A stretch of 64,000 nucleotides of DNA, taken from assembly GCA_001414325.1 (NCBI GenBank), contig LLKB01000001.1, forward strand, positions 1 through 64,000, read 5' to 3'. This stretch comes from Butyribacter intestini. GTDB lineage: Bacteria; Bacillota; Clostridia; Lachnospirales; Lachnospiraceae. How positions within the stretch are numbered: the first letter of the stretch is position 1; each line of letters begins with the position of its first letter. A program made the position numbers and the translations under genes. The notes beneath the pieces were generated by a model. That model was not told the origin of the DNA. It saw nothing but the letters and a program-made list of their open reading frames with translations, and did no database searches. This document shows, piece after piece, positions 1 to 8,292 of the stretch.

Positions 1-39
1 CAGAAAGTCATTTATCTGAGTGTAGAACGAAGATTCTTC

Positions 40-68
40 TTGCAATCAAAAGGAAGTCATGATATAAT
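40..68 (+). promoter_or_regulatory. Sigma-A type promoter of the tRNA cluster
   Basis: The -35 box TTGCAA (40-45) and the perfect -10 box TATAAT (63-68) are separated by 17 bases. The first tRNA starts 31 bases after the -10 box, which suits one transcript carrying the three tRNAs. Bases 1-39 hold nothing recognisable. Confidence 0.7.
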
Positions 69-98
69 CAATGTACAGTTTTTAGGGTATAAACCTAA

Positions 99-170
99 TC
101 CTCGATAGCTCAATGGTAGAGCACACGGCTGTTAACCGTGGGGTTGTTGGTTCGAGCCCAACTCGGGGAG
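99..170 (+). tRNA. tRNA-Asn (anticodon GUU)
   Basis: The cloverleaf is complete. Acceptor TCCTCGA (99-105) pairs with 163-169, with discriminator G170. The D arm has GCTC/GAGC, the anticodon loop carries GTT, and the T arm is GTTGG-TTCGAGC-CCAAC. No CCA is encoded. It is the first of three closely spaced tRNAs. Confidence 0.97.
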
Positions 171-197
171 TTTATTTTTTAATATAATAATATTTAT

Positions 198-269
198 GGC
201 TCCATGGTCAAGCGGTTAAGACATCGCCCTTTCACGGCGGTAACACGGGTTCAATTCCCGTTGGAGTCA
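198..269 (+). tRNA. tRNA-Glu (anticodon UUC)
   Basis: Acceptor GGCTCCA (198-204) pairs with 262-268, with discriminator A269. The anticodon loop has TTC and the T arm is ACGGG-TTCAATT-CCCGT. It lies 27 bases after tRNA-Asn, and CCA is not encoded. Confidence 0.97.
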
Positions 270-281
270 CTTTTTTGTTAT

Positions 282-352
282 GGCGACTTAGCCAAGTGGT
301 AAGGCATGGGACTGCAACTCCCTGATCATCGGTTCAAATCCGTTAGTCGCCT
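282..352 (+). tRNA. tRNA-Cys (anticodon GCA)
   Basis: Acceptor GGCGACT (282-288) pairs with 345-351. Discriminator T352 is the residue expected for tRNA-Cys. The anticodon loop has GCA. Last gene of the tRNA cluster. Confidence 0.97.
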
Positions 353-358
353 CTATAT

Positions 359-390
359 AGACCTCAATGATAGATCATTGGGGTCTTTTG
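359..390 (+). terminator. Rho-independent terminator of the tRNA cluster
   Basis: AGACC-T-CAATGA pairs with TCATTG-G-GGTCT around a short loop, followed by TTTTG. The stem begins 7 bases after tRNA-Cys. Bases 391-624 after it are A-rich and show no gene. Confidence 0.85.
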
Positions 391-624
391 TGTTATATTT
401 AAAAATAAAAAATTTATCGTTTTGATAAGAGATAAATAAAAACTATAATTACAAATTAGAAAAGGACATATAACAGTTAAAGTAAAAAAGAGATTATAAA
501 AATCAAGGACATAAAATAGCTAAAATGCTTAAAAAGGAGATTGCAAAAATCAACAAAGTGAAATAATTAAAACAGTTAAAAAGAATATATAAAAAGTTAA
601 GTTTAAAAGATGGAAAGGATATGT

Positions 625-1149
625 ATGGAAAAAGAAAATATAACTGAGTTGACACACGAAGAAAAAAATAAACAGGAAAGAAACAATAAAGAAGATAATA
701 AGACTGAAAAGAACTTTCTACAGAGTGTGCAGGACACTTTTGGAAAAGGAAAACTTAAACCATCGCAGTATTCGGCTTTGGGGCTTGCCTATATTGGTGA
801 TGGCGTTTATGATTTAATAATAAGAACGATAGTGCTTGATCTTGGAAATGGCAAGGTGAAAAATTTTCACAGAATGACAAGTAATATCGTAAAAGCGGAG
901 TCACAGGCGAAAGTAGTTAATGCTATATTAGACAGTCTGACAGATGAAGAAATGGCGATATTCAAACATGGAAGAAACGCAAAATCGGCTACATCAGCTA
1001 AAAATGCATCAATAACAGATTACAGGATAGCAACCGGGTTTGAAGCACTTATAGGGTATCTGTATCTGTCACATGAGATGGACAGGGCAATGGAACTTGT
1101 AAAAGAAGGGCTTACAAAAACGGAGTTACTTCCATATACATTGTCTTAA
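625..1149 (+). CDS. mrnC: Mini-ribonuclease 3 (Mini-III)
   Basis: A 174-residue RNase III-fold enzyme without a double-stranded-RNA-binding domain; the family matures 23S rRNA precursors. The segment with SALGLAYIGDGVYD is the family's catalytic signature (usually LAYIGDAVYE), and HGRNAKSAT matches the second conserved block. The first 35 residues are a charged, low-complexity leader. An in-frame ATG lies at 610, but GGAAAGGA (612-619) sits at the right distance before the ATG at 625, so the later start is chosen. The gene precedes rlmB, another 23S rRNA enzyme, by 40 bases, the usual Firmicutes order, probably as one operon with sigH. Confidence 0.92.
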   Translation: MEKENITELTHEEKNKQERNNKEDNKTEKNFLQSVQDTFGKGKLKPSQYSALGLAYIGDGVYDLIIRTIVLDLGNGKVKNFHRMTSNIVKAESQAKVVNAILDSLTDEEMAIFKHGRNAKSATSAKNASITDYRIATGFEALIGYLYLSHEMDRAMELVKEGLTKTELLPYTLS

Positions 1150-1189
1150 TTAATTTGATAGAAATATAAAAATAGAAAGCGAGGAAAAT

Positions 1190-1939
1190 ATGAGATACGA
1201 AGAATTGACAATAGAGGGCAGAAATGCAGTTTTAGAAGCATTTAGAGCAGGAAAAACAATAGACAAGCTGTTTGTGCTTGACGGCTGTCAGGACGGACCG
1301 GTACGCACTATTTTGAGAGAGGCAAAAAAGACAGACTGTATAGTTAATTTCGTGAAGAAAGAACGGCTTGACCAAATGTCTGAGACAGGAAAACATCAGG
1401 GTGTTATAGCTTATGCAGCGGCATATGAATATGGAACGGTGGAGGAAATGCTTGAAAGAGCAAAGGAAAAGAATGAGCAGCCATTCCTTATTTTGCTTGA
1501 TAATATCGAAGACCCGCATAATCTCGGTTCTATAATAAGAACAGCAAATCAGGTTGGGGCACACGGAGTTATAATTCCAAAAAGGAGAGCAGTAGGACTT
1601 ACGGCTACGGTTGCAAAGGCATCGGCAGGTGCGATAAATTATACACCGGTCGCAAAAGTTACAAATCTTGTAAAGACAATGGATGAACTAAAAAAACAGG
1701 GAATGTGGTTTGTATGCGGTGACATGGGTGGTGACAGCATGTACTCGCTTGACCTTACAGGTCCGATGGGTGTTGTGATAGGAAATGAGGGTGAGGGTGT
1801 GAGCCGCCTTGTGAAAGAAAATTGTGATTTTGTTGCAACAATACCTATGTTCGGAGACATTGATTCGCTCAACGCATCAGTAGCTATGGGTGTGCTTTCA
1901 TATGAAATAGTAAGACAAAGAATGGCTAAAAAAGGGTGA
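1190..1939 (+). CDS. rlmB: 23S rRNA (guanosine-2'-O-)-methyltransferase, RlmB/TrmH family
   Basis: A 249-residue SpoU/TrmH (SPOUT) methyltransferase that adds a 2'-O-methyl group to a 23S rRNA guanosine using S-adenosylmethionine. The N-terminal 75 residues form the substrate-binding domain beginning with the family phrase EGRNAVLEAF. The three SPOUT motifs are present: NIEDPHNLGSIIRTA, then VVIGNEGEGVS, then IPMFGDIDSLNASVA, which build the knotted cofactor site. Start ATG follows GCGAGGAAAAT. It lies between mrnC and sigH. A paralogue with another target site (TrmH family group 3 is broad) cannot be excluded. Confidence 0.9.
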   Translation: MRYEELTIEGRNAVLEAFRAGKTIDKLFVLDGCQDGPVRTILREAKKTDCIVNFVKKERLDQMSETGKHQGVIAYAAAYEYGTVEEMLERAKEKNEQPFLILLDNIEDPHNLGSIIRTANQVGAHGVIIPKRRAVGLTATVAKASAGAINYTPVAKVTNLVKTMDELKKQGMWFVCGDMGGDSMYSLDLTGPMGVVIGNEGEGVSRLVKENCDFVATIPMFGDIDSLNASVAMGVLSYEIVRQRMAKKG

Positions 1940-1973
1940 AATCAAATAAATTATTTAAGAAATGGGGGAAATG

Positions 1974-2573
1974 ATGGAGTTTGAAAAAATGTCTGAAAAT
2001 GACATAATAAATTTAGCACAAAAGAGGGAAAATGCTGCGATGGAGTATCTTTTGGAGAAATATAAGCCGCTTGTACGCCAGAAAACAAGAAAATTGTTTC
2101 TTATAGACGGAGATAAGGATGACCTTATTCAGGAGGGGATGATAGGTCTTTTTAAGGCTGTCAGGGATTATCAGGTTGGAAAGGATGCAGCGTTTAGGAC
2201 CTTTGCCGACCTTTGCATATCAAGACAGCTCTATTCAGCAATAAAAAAATCCAACAGACTAAAAAATCAGCCGTTAAATTCATATGTATCAATATATTCT
2301 GACGAATTTAGCGATGCGGACGAGCTGGCAGGTGACAGAACGGTAATATCATCGGGAAGTGATAACATAGCAAACCCTGAAGCAATCATGATAGACAGGG
2401 AAAATGCCATTGATATGCAGAATAAGATGTTTGATAAGCTTAGTAAAATGGAAAGGGAAGTTTTAAAAAGGTATCTTGAAGGCATGACATATCAGGAGAT
2501 TGCGGCAGATATGGAGAAATCTCCTAAATCAATAGACAACGCATTGCAAAGGATAAAAGGTAAGATTGGATAA
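1974..2573 (+). CDS. sigH: RNA polymerase sigma-H factor (SigH/Spo0H family)
   Basis: A sigma-70 family factor of 199 residues. Region 2 has DKDDLIQEGMIGLFKAVRDY and the conserved block around FADLCISRQL, both very close to the SigH pattern; region 4 ends in YQEIAADMEKSPKSIDNALQ, typical of SigH. The factor drives early stationary-phase, sporulation or competence genes in Bacillus and Clostridia. The frame opens at 1962, but the run GGGGGAA (1964-1970) looks like the ribosome binding site, so ATG 1974 (or 1971) is preferred. The mrnC-rlmB-sigH order is conserved in Firmicutes. Confidence 0.9.
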   Translation: MEFEKMSENDIINLAQKRENAAMEYLLEKYKPLVRQKTRKLFLIDGDKDDLIQEGMIGLFKAVRDYQVGKDAAFRTFADLCISRQLYSAIKKSNRLKNQPLNSYVSIYSDEFSDADELAGDRTVISSGSDNIANPEAIMIDRENAIDMQNKMFDKLSKMEREVLKRYLEGMTYQEIAADMEKSPKSIDNALQRIKGKIG

Positions 2574-2657
2574 AATAAAAATTGCTAATTTTATCATTAT
2601 GCAGTAAAATAAAAATAATATAGAAATCCGGATATATTATTAAACGGAAAATATTAT

Positions 2658-2745
2658 ACTCCTATCGGCTGGAGACGGTGGAGTTTCCTAACATAATTTG
2701 GGTAAAGCATAATTGCTTTAAAGACATGGAAGTACATTAGGGAGT
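2658..2745 (+). promoter_or_regulatory. Folded 5' leader, unassigned (candidate cis-regulatory RNA)
   Basis: A closing stem pairs ACTCCT (2658-2663) with the segment ending AGGGAGT (2739-2745). Inside it are hairpin GGAGAC/GTTTCC (2671-2676 with 2683-2688) and hairpin AAAGCA/TGCTTT (2704-2709 with 2714-2719). The closing stem ends just before the ribosome binding site AAAGGAGGG (2746-2754) of the next gene, a placement suited to translational control. It matches no riboswitch consensus I can recall (c-di-GMP, fluoride, SAM, THF and purine were considered). Confidence 0.4.
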
Positions 2746-2760
2746 AAAGGAGGGATTATT

Positions 2761-3063
2761 ATGAAAAATATTTACATAGCATCAAATTCGGTTGAGGCAG
2801 ACTCTGTCGTGAATAAACTATCACAAAACGGCATAAATGCTTCGTGCAGACAGAAAGAAAACTTTAGTGTGATGGCAGGAAATACAGAGGTAGAGTTTGA
2901 GATATTTGTTGATGACTGGGAGGCGGACAAGGCTAAGAAACTGCTTAGTAAAAAGGATTATACACCATCAATGGGATTTGAAAAAAGGCGTCGTATGGCA
3001 GCCATACTCAGTCTTGTTTTTATAGCGGCAGTTTTTATTATAGTTATAGCAACTTCATTGTAA
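2761..3063 (+). CDS. DUF2007-like protein with C-terminal membrane anchor
   Basis: A 100-residue protein. Residues 1-65 resemble the DUF2007 fold (putative signal-transducing domain, PII-like): IYIASNSVEADSVVNKLSQNGINA, then an EFEIFVDDWEADKAKKLL segment. Residues 78-98 form one hydrophobic helix preceded by EKRRR, so the domain is probably held at the inner face of the membrane. RBS AAAGGAGGG is strong. The upstream 190 bases contain a folded leader. Function is not known; the family name is inferred from sequence pattern only. Confidence 0.7.
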   Translation: MKNIYIASNSVEADSVVNKLSQNGINASCRQKENFSVMAGNTEVEFEIFVDDWEADKAKKLLSKKDYTPSMGFEKRRRMAAILSLVFIAAVFIIVIATSL

Positions 3064-3184
3064 TTAGAAAAGTTATGTATGTTGATTTAGTACTATTGTA
3101 ATAGTTTTATGTGACATCAGTTGGAGCAAAGTTATTTTTGCTGCAGTGTCAGATGATTGTATTATATTAATATAAGGAGCAGTA

Positions 3185-4324
3185 ATGGACAGATGTAAAG
3201 ACATTTTATGTCAGATATTTGGGAAAAGTCCTATAAGTGATGAAAAAGATGTGGCACAAAACATTTACACATTTCGTTTTGTGTTATTTTGCATGATTAT
3301 ATATACATTTGAAGAAATTTTAAATGCGACAGGTATTTTTATTGTAGATAAAAAGATTTTTGTTACAGGTTATATTATCGCTTGTTTTTTTCTGTTGATA
3401 CATATAGTATCTTTGCTGGTACTAGGGTTGGATAATCCAAAAACAAAGTATTTAAGTATATTTGCAATTATATGTGTGTTTAATGCAGCAAGTATTTCAC
3501 TGACTTATCATATGATTATCATTATTATGATACCGCTTGTTATAGCGGGAATGTACACATCAAAGAGAATATCGGTATTTACATTTGTACTTACTATTTT
3601 CAGCATAATTCTCATTACTTATGCGGGCTATTTTTATGGTGTTTGTGATGCAAACATGACACTTCTTACGGCTACTTCGATAGGACATCTTGAAAAGGAC
3701 GGAAAGTTTCTGATGACTCAGGTAAATCCGAATCCTTTCTTTACTATTGGTCTATATTTTGTCCTGCCGCGTTGTTTTCTTGCGGTTGCTTTTGCTTATG
3801 TTTCAAACAGTGTTAATAAGGTTATAAGAAATTCGCAGAAAAAGGCTGTTCAGATGGAACTTAAGGCAAGTATGGATGAAATGACCGGTTTATATAATAA
3901 AAACAGGCTGCTTGCACTTTTGGATGAAAAAGTATATGATTCACAAAATATAGCGGTTATTTATTGGGATGTAAACCGGCTAAAATATGTAAATGACAAT
4001 TTCGGTCATATTGCAGGAGACAGGCTTATCATAAAAGTGGCAGAAGCCATTCGCAGTTCAGCTAGAAAAGAGGATGAGGCTTTTCGTTATGGCGGCGATG
4101 AGTTTGTTATGATAATAAACGATGGAACAGTGGAGATAGTGCAGGAAATTTTAAAAAGATGGGAGTCGGCGATAGGAAAGGCGGCAGAAGGCTGTAATTT
4201 TCCGGTTTCCGCATCTGTCGGGTATGCAATCGGTGAAAGAAAATATCTGGAGGATGTCATTGCGGCAGCAGACAAGAATATGTATATGTGCAAACATAAA
4301 GTGCACGAGGAACTTAGTTTTTAG
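3185..4324 (+). CDS. Membrane diguanylate cyclase (GGDEF domain)
   Basis: A 379-residue protein that should make cyclic di-GMP from two GTP. Residues 28-215 hold about six or seven hydrophobic segments, an uncharacterised membrane sensor. The C-terminal GGDEF domain starts near residue 228 (MDEMTGLYNKNR). The active-site motif is an intact GGDEF (residues 303-307, in RYGGDEFVMI), with the preceding DVNRLKYVNDNFGHIAGD block. No clear RxxD inhibitory site stands just before the motif. RBS AAGGAG lies before ATG 3185. It is monocistronic, and an HD-GYP phosphodiesterase at 20839 could oppose it. Confidence 0.9.
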   Translation: MDRCKDILCQIFGKSPISDEKDVAQNIYTFRFVLFCMIIYTFEEILNATGIFIVDKKIFVTGYIIACFFLLIHIVSLLVLGLDNPKTKYLSIFAIICVFNAASISLTYHMIIIIMIPLVIAGMYTSKRISVFTFVLTIFSIILITYAGYFYGVCDANMTLLTATSIGHLEKDGKFLMTQVNPNPFFTIGLYFVLPRCFLAVAFAYVSNSVNKVIRNSQKKAVQMELKASMDEMTGLYNKNRLLALLDEKVYDSQNIAVIYWDVNRLKYVNDNFGHIAGDRLIIKVAEAIRSSARKEDEAFRYGGDEFVMIINDGTVEIVQEILKRWESAIGKAAEGCNFPVSASVGYAIGERKYLEDVIAAADKNMYMCKHKVHEELSF

Positions 4325-4403
4325 AGCAAAGTGTTAAGAACTTTCTGAACTTTTAGGTTCATGGGATGAATTGGCACAAATCGGGATTTATGGAGGTGTC
4401 ATT

Positions 4404-4559
4404 ATGTATATGGCAATTGGTTTATGTTTAGGTGTTGCATTTGGAACTGTCTTAGATAATCTTCCTTTGGGAATTGCTATCGGTGTAGCCGTTGGAGCAG
4501 GAATAGATAGTTCACGTAGCAGTAAACGAAAAAAAGATAAAGAAGATGAAGATTTATAG
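4404..4559 (+). CDS. Small glycine-rich membrane protein
   Basis: A 51-residue peptide. Residues 2-35 are hydrophobic with GxxxG-like spacing (GLCLGVAFGTVLDNLPLGIA then GVAVGAGID), as in glycine-zipper helices, followed by a charged tail SSKRKKDKEDEDL. The frame stays open back to 4371, but GGAGGT (4392-4397) points to ATG 4404. Similar short proteins are common in Firmicutes, often labelled hypothetical. No function can be assigned. Confidence 0.65.
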   Translation: MYMAIGLCLGVAFGTVLDNLPLGIAIGVAVGAGIDSSRSSKRKKDKEDEDL

Positions 4560-4708
4560 AAGTAAGGAAAACTATAACTTCCAGTTTATGGTATAAGCAG
4601 CTTAGATTATTCTATTATTACTTATAAAGAAAGAATACATAGAAAATTAAGAACAGAAGCATTGCAAAAATTGACAAATTGTTTATAGGTTTATGAATTT
4701 AAGAAATA

Positions 4709-4795
4709 AAAGGCTATTCTAACATAAAAAGATAATCAACAATACAATGAGCAAGCCCAAGTATTGTCAATTATTTTTTATGGCTGAACTGTTAC
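4709..4795 (+). mobile_element. MITE fragment (right half only)
   Basis: The right terminal repeat GGCTGAACTGTTAC (4782-4795) and the inner segment with AGGCTATTCT and AATACAATGAGCAAGC match the 184-bp elements at 12204, 20538 and 43111. The left terminal repeat is missing; only a weakly similar stretch (4686-4708) precedes it. It lies just before the tRNA-Thr promoter. The rest of 4560-4823 holds no gene. Confidence 0.8.
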
Positions 4796-4823
4796 GGAAA
4801 ATTTAAAATATGAGAAAAAATAC

Positions 4824-4852
4824 TTGAAATACAATACAAAATAATATATAAT
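4824..4852 (+). promoter_or_regulatory. Promoter of tRNA-Thr
   Basis: TTGAAA (4824-4829), a 17-base spacer and a perfect TATAAT (4847-4852), 14 bases before the tRNA. Confidence 0.75.
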
Positions 4853-4865
4853 GTTGTTTGTGATT

Positions 4866-4938
4866 GCTGCTATGGCTCAGGAGGTAGAGCGTCGCCTTGG
4901 TAAGGCGGAGGCCACGGGTTCAAATCCCGTTAGCAGCT
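4866..4938 (+). tRNA. tRNA-Thr (anticodon GGU)
   Basis: Acceptor GCTGCTA (4866-4872) pairs with TAGCAGC (4931-4937), discriminator T4938. The D arm is GCTC/GAGC, the anticodon loop is TTGGTAA, and the T arm is ACGGG-TTCAAAT-CCCGT. It stands alone, with its own promoter and terminator. Confidence 0.97.
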
Positions 4939-4949
4939 TAGTAAATAAT

Positions 4950-5003
4950 AAAAACAGGCATAAGCAGAACATCATATACGCAATGTTACTTATGCCTGTT
5001 TTT
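4950..5003. terminator. Bidirectional terminator between tRNA-Thr and the anti-sigma gene
   Basis: AAAAACAGGCATAAG (4950-4965) pairs with CTTATGCCTGTTTTT (4989-5003). The A and T runs on either side let it serve both the tRNA and the convergent minus-strand operon. Confidence 0.85.
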
Positions 5004-5035
5004 ACACTATCAGGGGAGTTCATCTTGACTTTTCG

Positions 5036-6043
5036 CTAATAACCTTCATTTGTAACTTTCCATATGCCTTTGCGATTTTTTTTCAAAATTATCATTCTGT
5101 CCGGGTTCTGTATAATACCTTCTTTGCTCACATTTACGATAAATTGATATTTTTTACCATGCAGTTTTGCACTGCCTTTTTTATCAAATTTAATGTAATT
5201 TACTGTAAAGATGGTTTTTGAATAGTATCTGATTGCGGCAATTTCAGCTTTTTTAATTTGTTTTTTTGATAATTTATATACTGATTTCCTTTCATTTTTT
5301 ATTGAAGATATTTTGTTTGTATTTTCATTTTTATCAATATAAGTACTATTGAGAGGTTTATCATTTGAACGCCTGACAAATTTATCTGTTTTTTTGATTT
5401 TGTAATCACTAAATGAAGCTAAAAATTTTCCATTATCAGATAGTGAAATTGATATAGCTTTTGTTGCTGTATTTCCATTTTTAAAAGTAACCTCCATGAC
5501 AATTATATCTTCTTTCAATTCTTTTGCAAGATTTTTGATTTTTGCATTTTCATTATCACTTAATTCACTAATAGTTTTATTTGGTATCCATGAAATTGTA
5601 AGGTATTTGTATTCTTTTTTATTATTACCATACGAAATTTCAAAATTCTGTGCATTTGCATATTCGTTTCTTTTTTCTGTCCAGTCTTTGAAATCAAGCT
5701 GCTGATTTTTGCAGGAAAATCTGATTTTTTCTATATTTTCTCCTAAAATATAAAAAATAAGCTGATGGCCTTTCATTTCACCACTGTCACTAATGGTTCC
5801 GGTTTTTATTACTGCTGCGGTTGAAGTGATTTTTTCATTTGTTACATATGCATATGCTGTTATGGTATTTTTGTTCTTAAATGAAATAAGAGCTGCAAAG
5901 ATAAGAAATATTGTTATAAAACTTGCTGCCAGAGCAGTCAATTTTTTAAAAGTACACTTCTTTTTTTTTGAAATATACTTATCAGCTTTTTCAATGAGTT
6001 CGTCATCAATATAACCAATACAATATAATTTGTCCATATTCAT
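5036..6043 (-). CDS. Membrane-anchored putative anti-sigma factor
   Basis: A 335-residue protein read with the ECF sigma factor directly upstream; the two overlap by 4 bases (ATGA), so translation is probably coupled. Residues 1-30 are cytosolic, residues 32-53 are one membrane helix (TALAASFITIFLIFAALISF), and the rest is a long, lysine-rich extracellular part ending in a region with the phrase KGIWKVTNEGY. This topology is typical of anti-sigma factors that release their sigma partner on an outside signal. No named anti-sigma domain is evident. RBS GGAGG lies within the end of the sigma gene. Confidence 0.7.
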   Translation of the reverse strand: MNMDKLYCIGYIDDELIEKADKYISKKKKCTFKKLTALAASFITIFLIFAALISFKNKNTITAYAYVTNEKITSTAAVIKTGTISDSGEMKGHQLIFYILGENIEKIRFSCKNQQLDFKDWTEKRNEYANAQNFEISYGNNKKEYKYLTISWIPNKTISELSDNENAKIKNLAKELKEDIIVMEVTFKNGNTATKAISISLSDNGKFLASFSDYKIKKTDKFVRRSNDKPLNSTYIDKNENTNKISSIKNERKSVYKLSKKQIKKAEIAAIRYYSKTIFTVNYIKFDKKGSAKLHGKKYQFIVNVSKEGIIQNPDRMIILKKNRKGIWKVTNEGY

Positions 6044-6597
6044 AGAAATTCCTCCTTTTCAAGATAGATTTTAAGCTTGCCGCGTACTCGGAACAGTGAA
6101 GTTTTCACTTTGCTTTCGGTAATTGACAAATGTTTTGCAATTTCAGCTATACTCTCCATATAAAAGTATCTACGCACAAACATTATCTGTTTTTCATCTG
6201 ATAATGTATATAAAAAACGACTAACCATTTCACCTAGAAGTTTTGCTTCAATTTCACTTTCAACACTATCAATTGCAGGAATACAGTTATCAAGCTCTTT
6301 AGACAGTTCAACAATATTGCAATTTCTTTTAAGGCTGGTTTCTTTCCTGTATCTGTCAATGGAGATAGTACGAATAATCCGGGCAAGAAAAGCAAAAAAA
6401 TAATCCTTTGGATTGCTCGGTGGTATTCGTTTCCAAGTTTCCATATATGTATCATTTTCACACTCCTGCACCGTACATGTATCTCTGATTATTTTATAAG
6501 AAATATTACAGAGTTTTGAGCTATACTTATCTGCTGTATATTTAATTGCATTCTCATCACGATTAAAATACAACTGAACGATTTTTTCGTCTTCCAA
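6040..6597 (-). CDS. ECF-type RNA polymerase sigma factor
   Basis: A 185-residue sigma-70 family protein. Region 2 covers residues 10-90 (YKIIRDTCTVQECENDTYMETW, then FLARIIRTISIDRYRK); region 4 covers residues 125-180 and contains the helix-turn-helix IAEIAKHLSITESKVKTSLF. The length and lack of region 1 or 3 fit the extracytoplasmic-function class. The start is a TTG after GAAGGTG, since no ATG lies nearby in frame. It forms an operon with the membrane protein downstream, its likely anti-sigma factor. Such pairs usually autoregulate, but the target promoters cannot be read here. Confidence 0.88.
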   Translation of the reverse strand: MEDEKIVQLYFNRDENAIKYTADKYSSKLCNISYKIIRDTCTVQECENDTYMETWKRIPPSNPKDYFFAFLARIIRTISIDRYRKETSLKRNCNIVELSKELDNCIPAIDSVESEIEAKLLGEMVSRFLYTLSDEKQIMFVRRYFYMESIAEIAKHLSITESKVKTSLFRVRGKLKIYLEKEEFL

Positions 6598-6957
6598 ATT
6601 TTCACCTTCTTTCCTACTGTATTTAGCCGTTCACTAATCATATCGTATTTTAGATGGTGTTGGTTACATTTGTAATAATTACTTTTATGGCAAGTTGATG
6701 GTCTGCCTGTGTCTATTGATATATTTTTGACAGTTGCTAAAATGGTTTTTGGCGATTATGTTTAGCTTTTCACCATTCAGATTGACAATTCTCGGTAAAA
6801 TGGTACAATAAAAGTCGGGATATTATATTTTTTGTCATAAGGAACAATAGGGTGAATGTACATATGAAAATCATTGAATATGCATATGTTTCATACATAT
6901 ATTATTTGGTGATATGGGGCAAAAAATATAAAAAATTATAAAGAAAGGGGAACCAGA
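6598..6957 (+). promoter_or_regulatory. Intergenic region with the rnf promoter
   Basis: The region separates the divergent sigma operon and rnfC. TTGACA (6782-6787) and TACAAT (6804-6809) with a 16-base spacer form a good promoter pointing at rnfC, leaving a leader of about 140 bases. The leader includes AT-rich short inverted pieces around 6866-6905 but no recognisable riboswitch. Confidence 0.6.
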
Positions 6958-8280
6958 ATGAGTGAAGCAACATTTCGTGGGGGTGTTCATCCTTACGAGG
7001 GAAAGGAATTGTCCAAAGACCTGCCTATAAAGACTGTTATGCCTAAGGGTGATATGGTTTTTCCTATGTCACAGCATATCGGTGCACCGGCAACACCTGT
7101 TGTTGAAAAAGGTGATAAAGTGCTCGTTGGACAAAAAATTGGTGAAGCTAGCGGATTTATTTCAGCAAATATCTGCAGCTCAGTTTCTGGAACTGTAAAG
7201 GCAGTTGAACCGAGGATGCTCTTAAACGGCTCTAAGGCAACTTGCGTGATTATTGAAAATGATGGAGAATACACCGGTATTGAGGGGCTTGGTGAAGATC
7301 GAGATTATACCAAGCTGTCAAACGATGAAATTCGCAACATCGTAAAGGAAGCTGGTATTGTAGGTATGGGTGGTGCAGGTTTTCCGACAAATGTAAAACT
7401 TACACCAAAAGAGCCTGACAAGATTGATTATATTCTTGTAAACGGTGCTGAGTGTGAGCCTTATCTTACATCTGACTACAGACAGATGCTTGAATGTCCG
7501 GAGGAGATTATCGGAGGACTTAAGGTAATACTCAAACTTTTTGACAAAGCAAAGGGAGTTATCGGAATCGAGGATAACAAGCCTGATGCCATCGAGAAGA
7601 TGAAGCAGGCAGCCCAGGGAGAAAGCCGTATAGAGGTTATGCCTTTAAAGACAAAGTATCCACAGGGTGGTGAACGTACTCTTATCTCAGCTATCACCGG
7701 CAGAAAGATTTATTCTGCAAAACTTCCGGCTGATGCGGGATGTATCGTTGATAATATATCTACTGTTATCGCTATTTACAGAGCTGTCTGTAAACAGACA
7801 CCTCTTATCACGAGAGTCATGACACTTACGGGAGATGCATTTAAAACACCTATCAATGTAAATGTGCGTATAGGATGCAATCATGCAGACCTTGTGGCAG
7901 AGGGTGAAGGATTTAAGCAGGAACCGGCAAAGATTATATCAGGTGGTCCTATGATGGGATTTGCAATGTTTGATCTCAATGTTCCTGTTACAAAGACATC
8001 TTCTTCTATTTTGGCACTTACAAGAGATGAAGTTGCAGAGAATGAGCCGACAGCTTGTATCAGATGTGGACGATGTGTTCAGGCCTGTCCGGGCAACCTT
8101 GTACCTCAGAAGATGGCGCAGGCTGCTATGCACAATGACTATGATACATTTGTAAAACTGAACGGCATGGAGTGTTATGAGTGCGGAAGCTGCACATATG
8201 TATGTCCGGCGAAGCGTCCTCTTACACAGACATTCAAGCAGGCTCGTCAGTATGTGGCAGCTCAGAGAAGAAAGAAATAG
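6958..8280 (+). CDS. rnfC: Rnf complex subunit RnfC
   Basis: A 440-residue peripheral subunit of the ferredoxin:NAD+ oxidoreductase, the NADH/FMN-binding entry or exit point of the electron path. The glycine-rich NADH/flavin segment with GMGGAGFPTNVKL lies near residue 140. Two 4Fe-4S clusters near the C-terminus are shown by CIRCGRCVQACPGN and CYECGSCTYVCPAKRP. Start ATG follows AAAGGGG. The length is that of the shorter Gram-positive RnfC, without the long alanine-rich tail seen in Proteobacteria. First gene of the six-gene operon. Confidence 0.96.
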   Translation: MSEATFRGGVHPYEGKELSKDLPIKTVMPKGDMVFPMSQHIGAPATPVVEKGDKVLVGQKIGEASGFISANICSSVSGTVKAVEPRMLLNGSKATCVIIENDGEYTGIEGLGEDRDYTKLSNDEIRNIVKEAGIVGMGGAGFPTNVKLTPKEPDKIDYILVNGAECEPYLTSDYRQMLECPEEIIGGLKVILKLFDKAKGVIGIEDNKPDAIEKMKQAAQGESRIEVMPLKTKYPQGGERTLISAITGRKIYSAKLPADAGCIVDNISTVIAIYRAVCKQTPLITRVMTLTGDAFKTPINVNVRIGCNHADLVAEGEGFKQEPAKIISGGPMMGFAMFDLNVPVTKTSSSILALTRDEVAENEPTACIRCGRCVQACPGNLVPQKMAQAAMHNDYDTFVKLNGMECYECGSCTYVCPAKRPLTQTFKQARQYVAAQRRKK

Positions 8281-8292
8281 GAGGGATAAAAG

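Noticed and set aside
2658..2745. Assignment of the leader as a c-di-GMP or fluoride riboswitch
   Set aside because: The conserved cores (for example CACGCACAGGGCAAACC or the fluoride pseudoknot) are not present, so it stays unassigned.
4851..5039. A 62-codon frame over tRNA-Thr
   Set aside because: It runs straight through the tRNA and its terminator and has no ribosome binding site.
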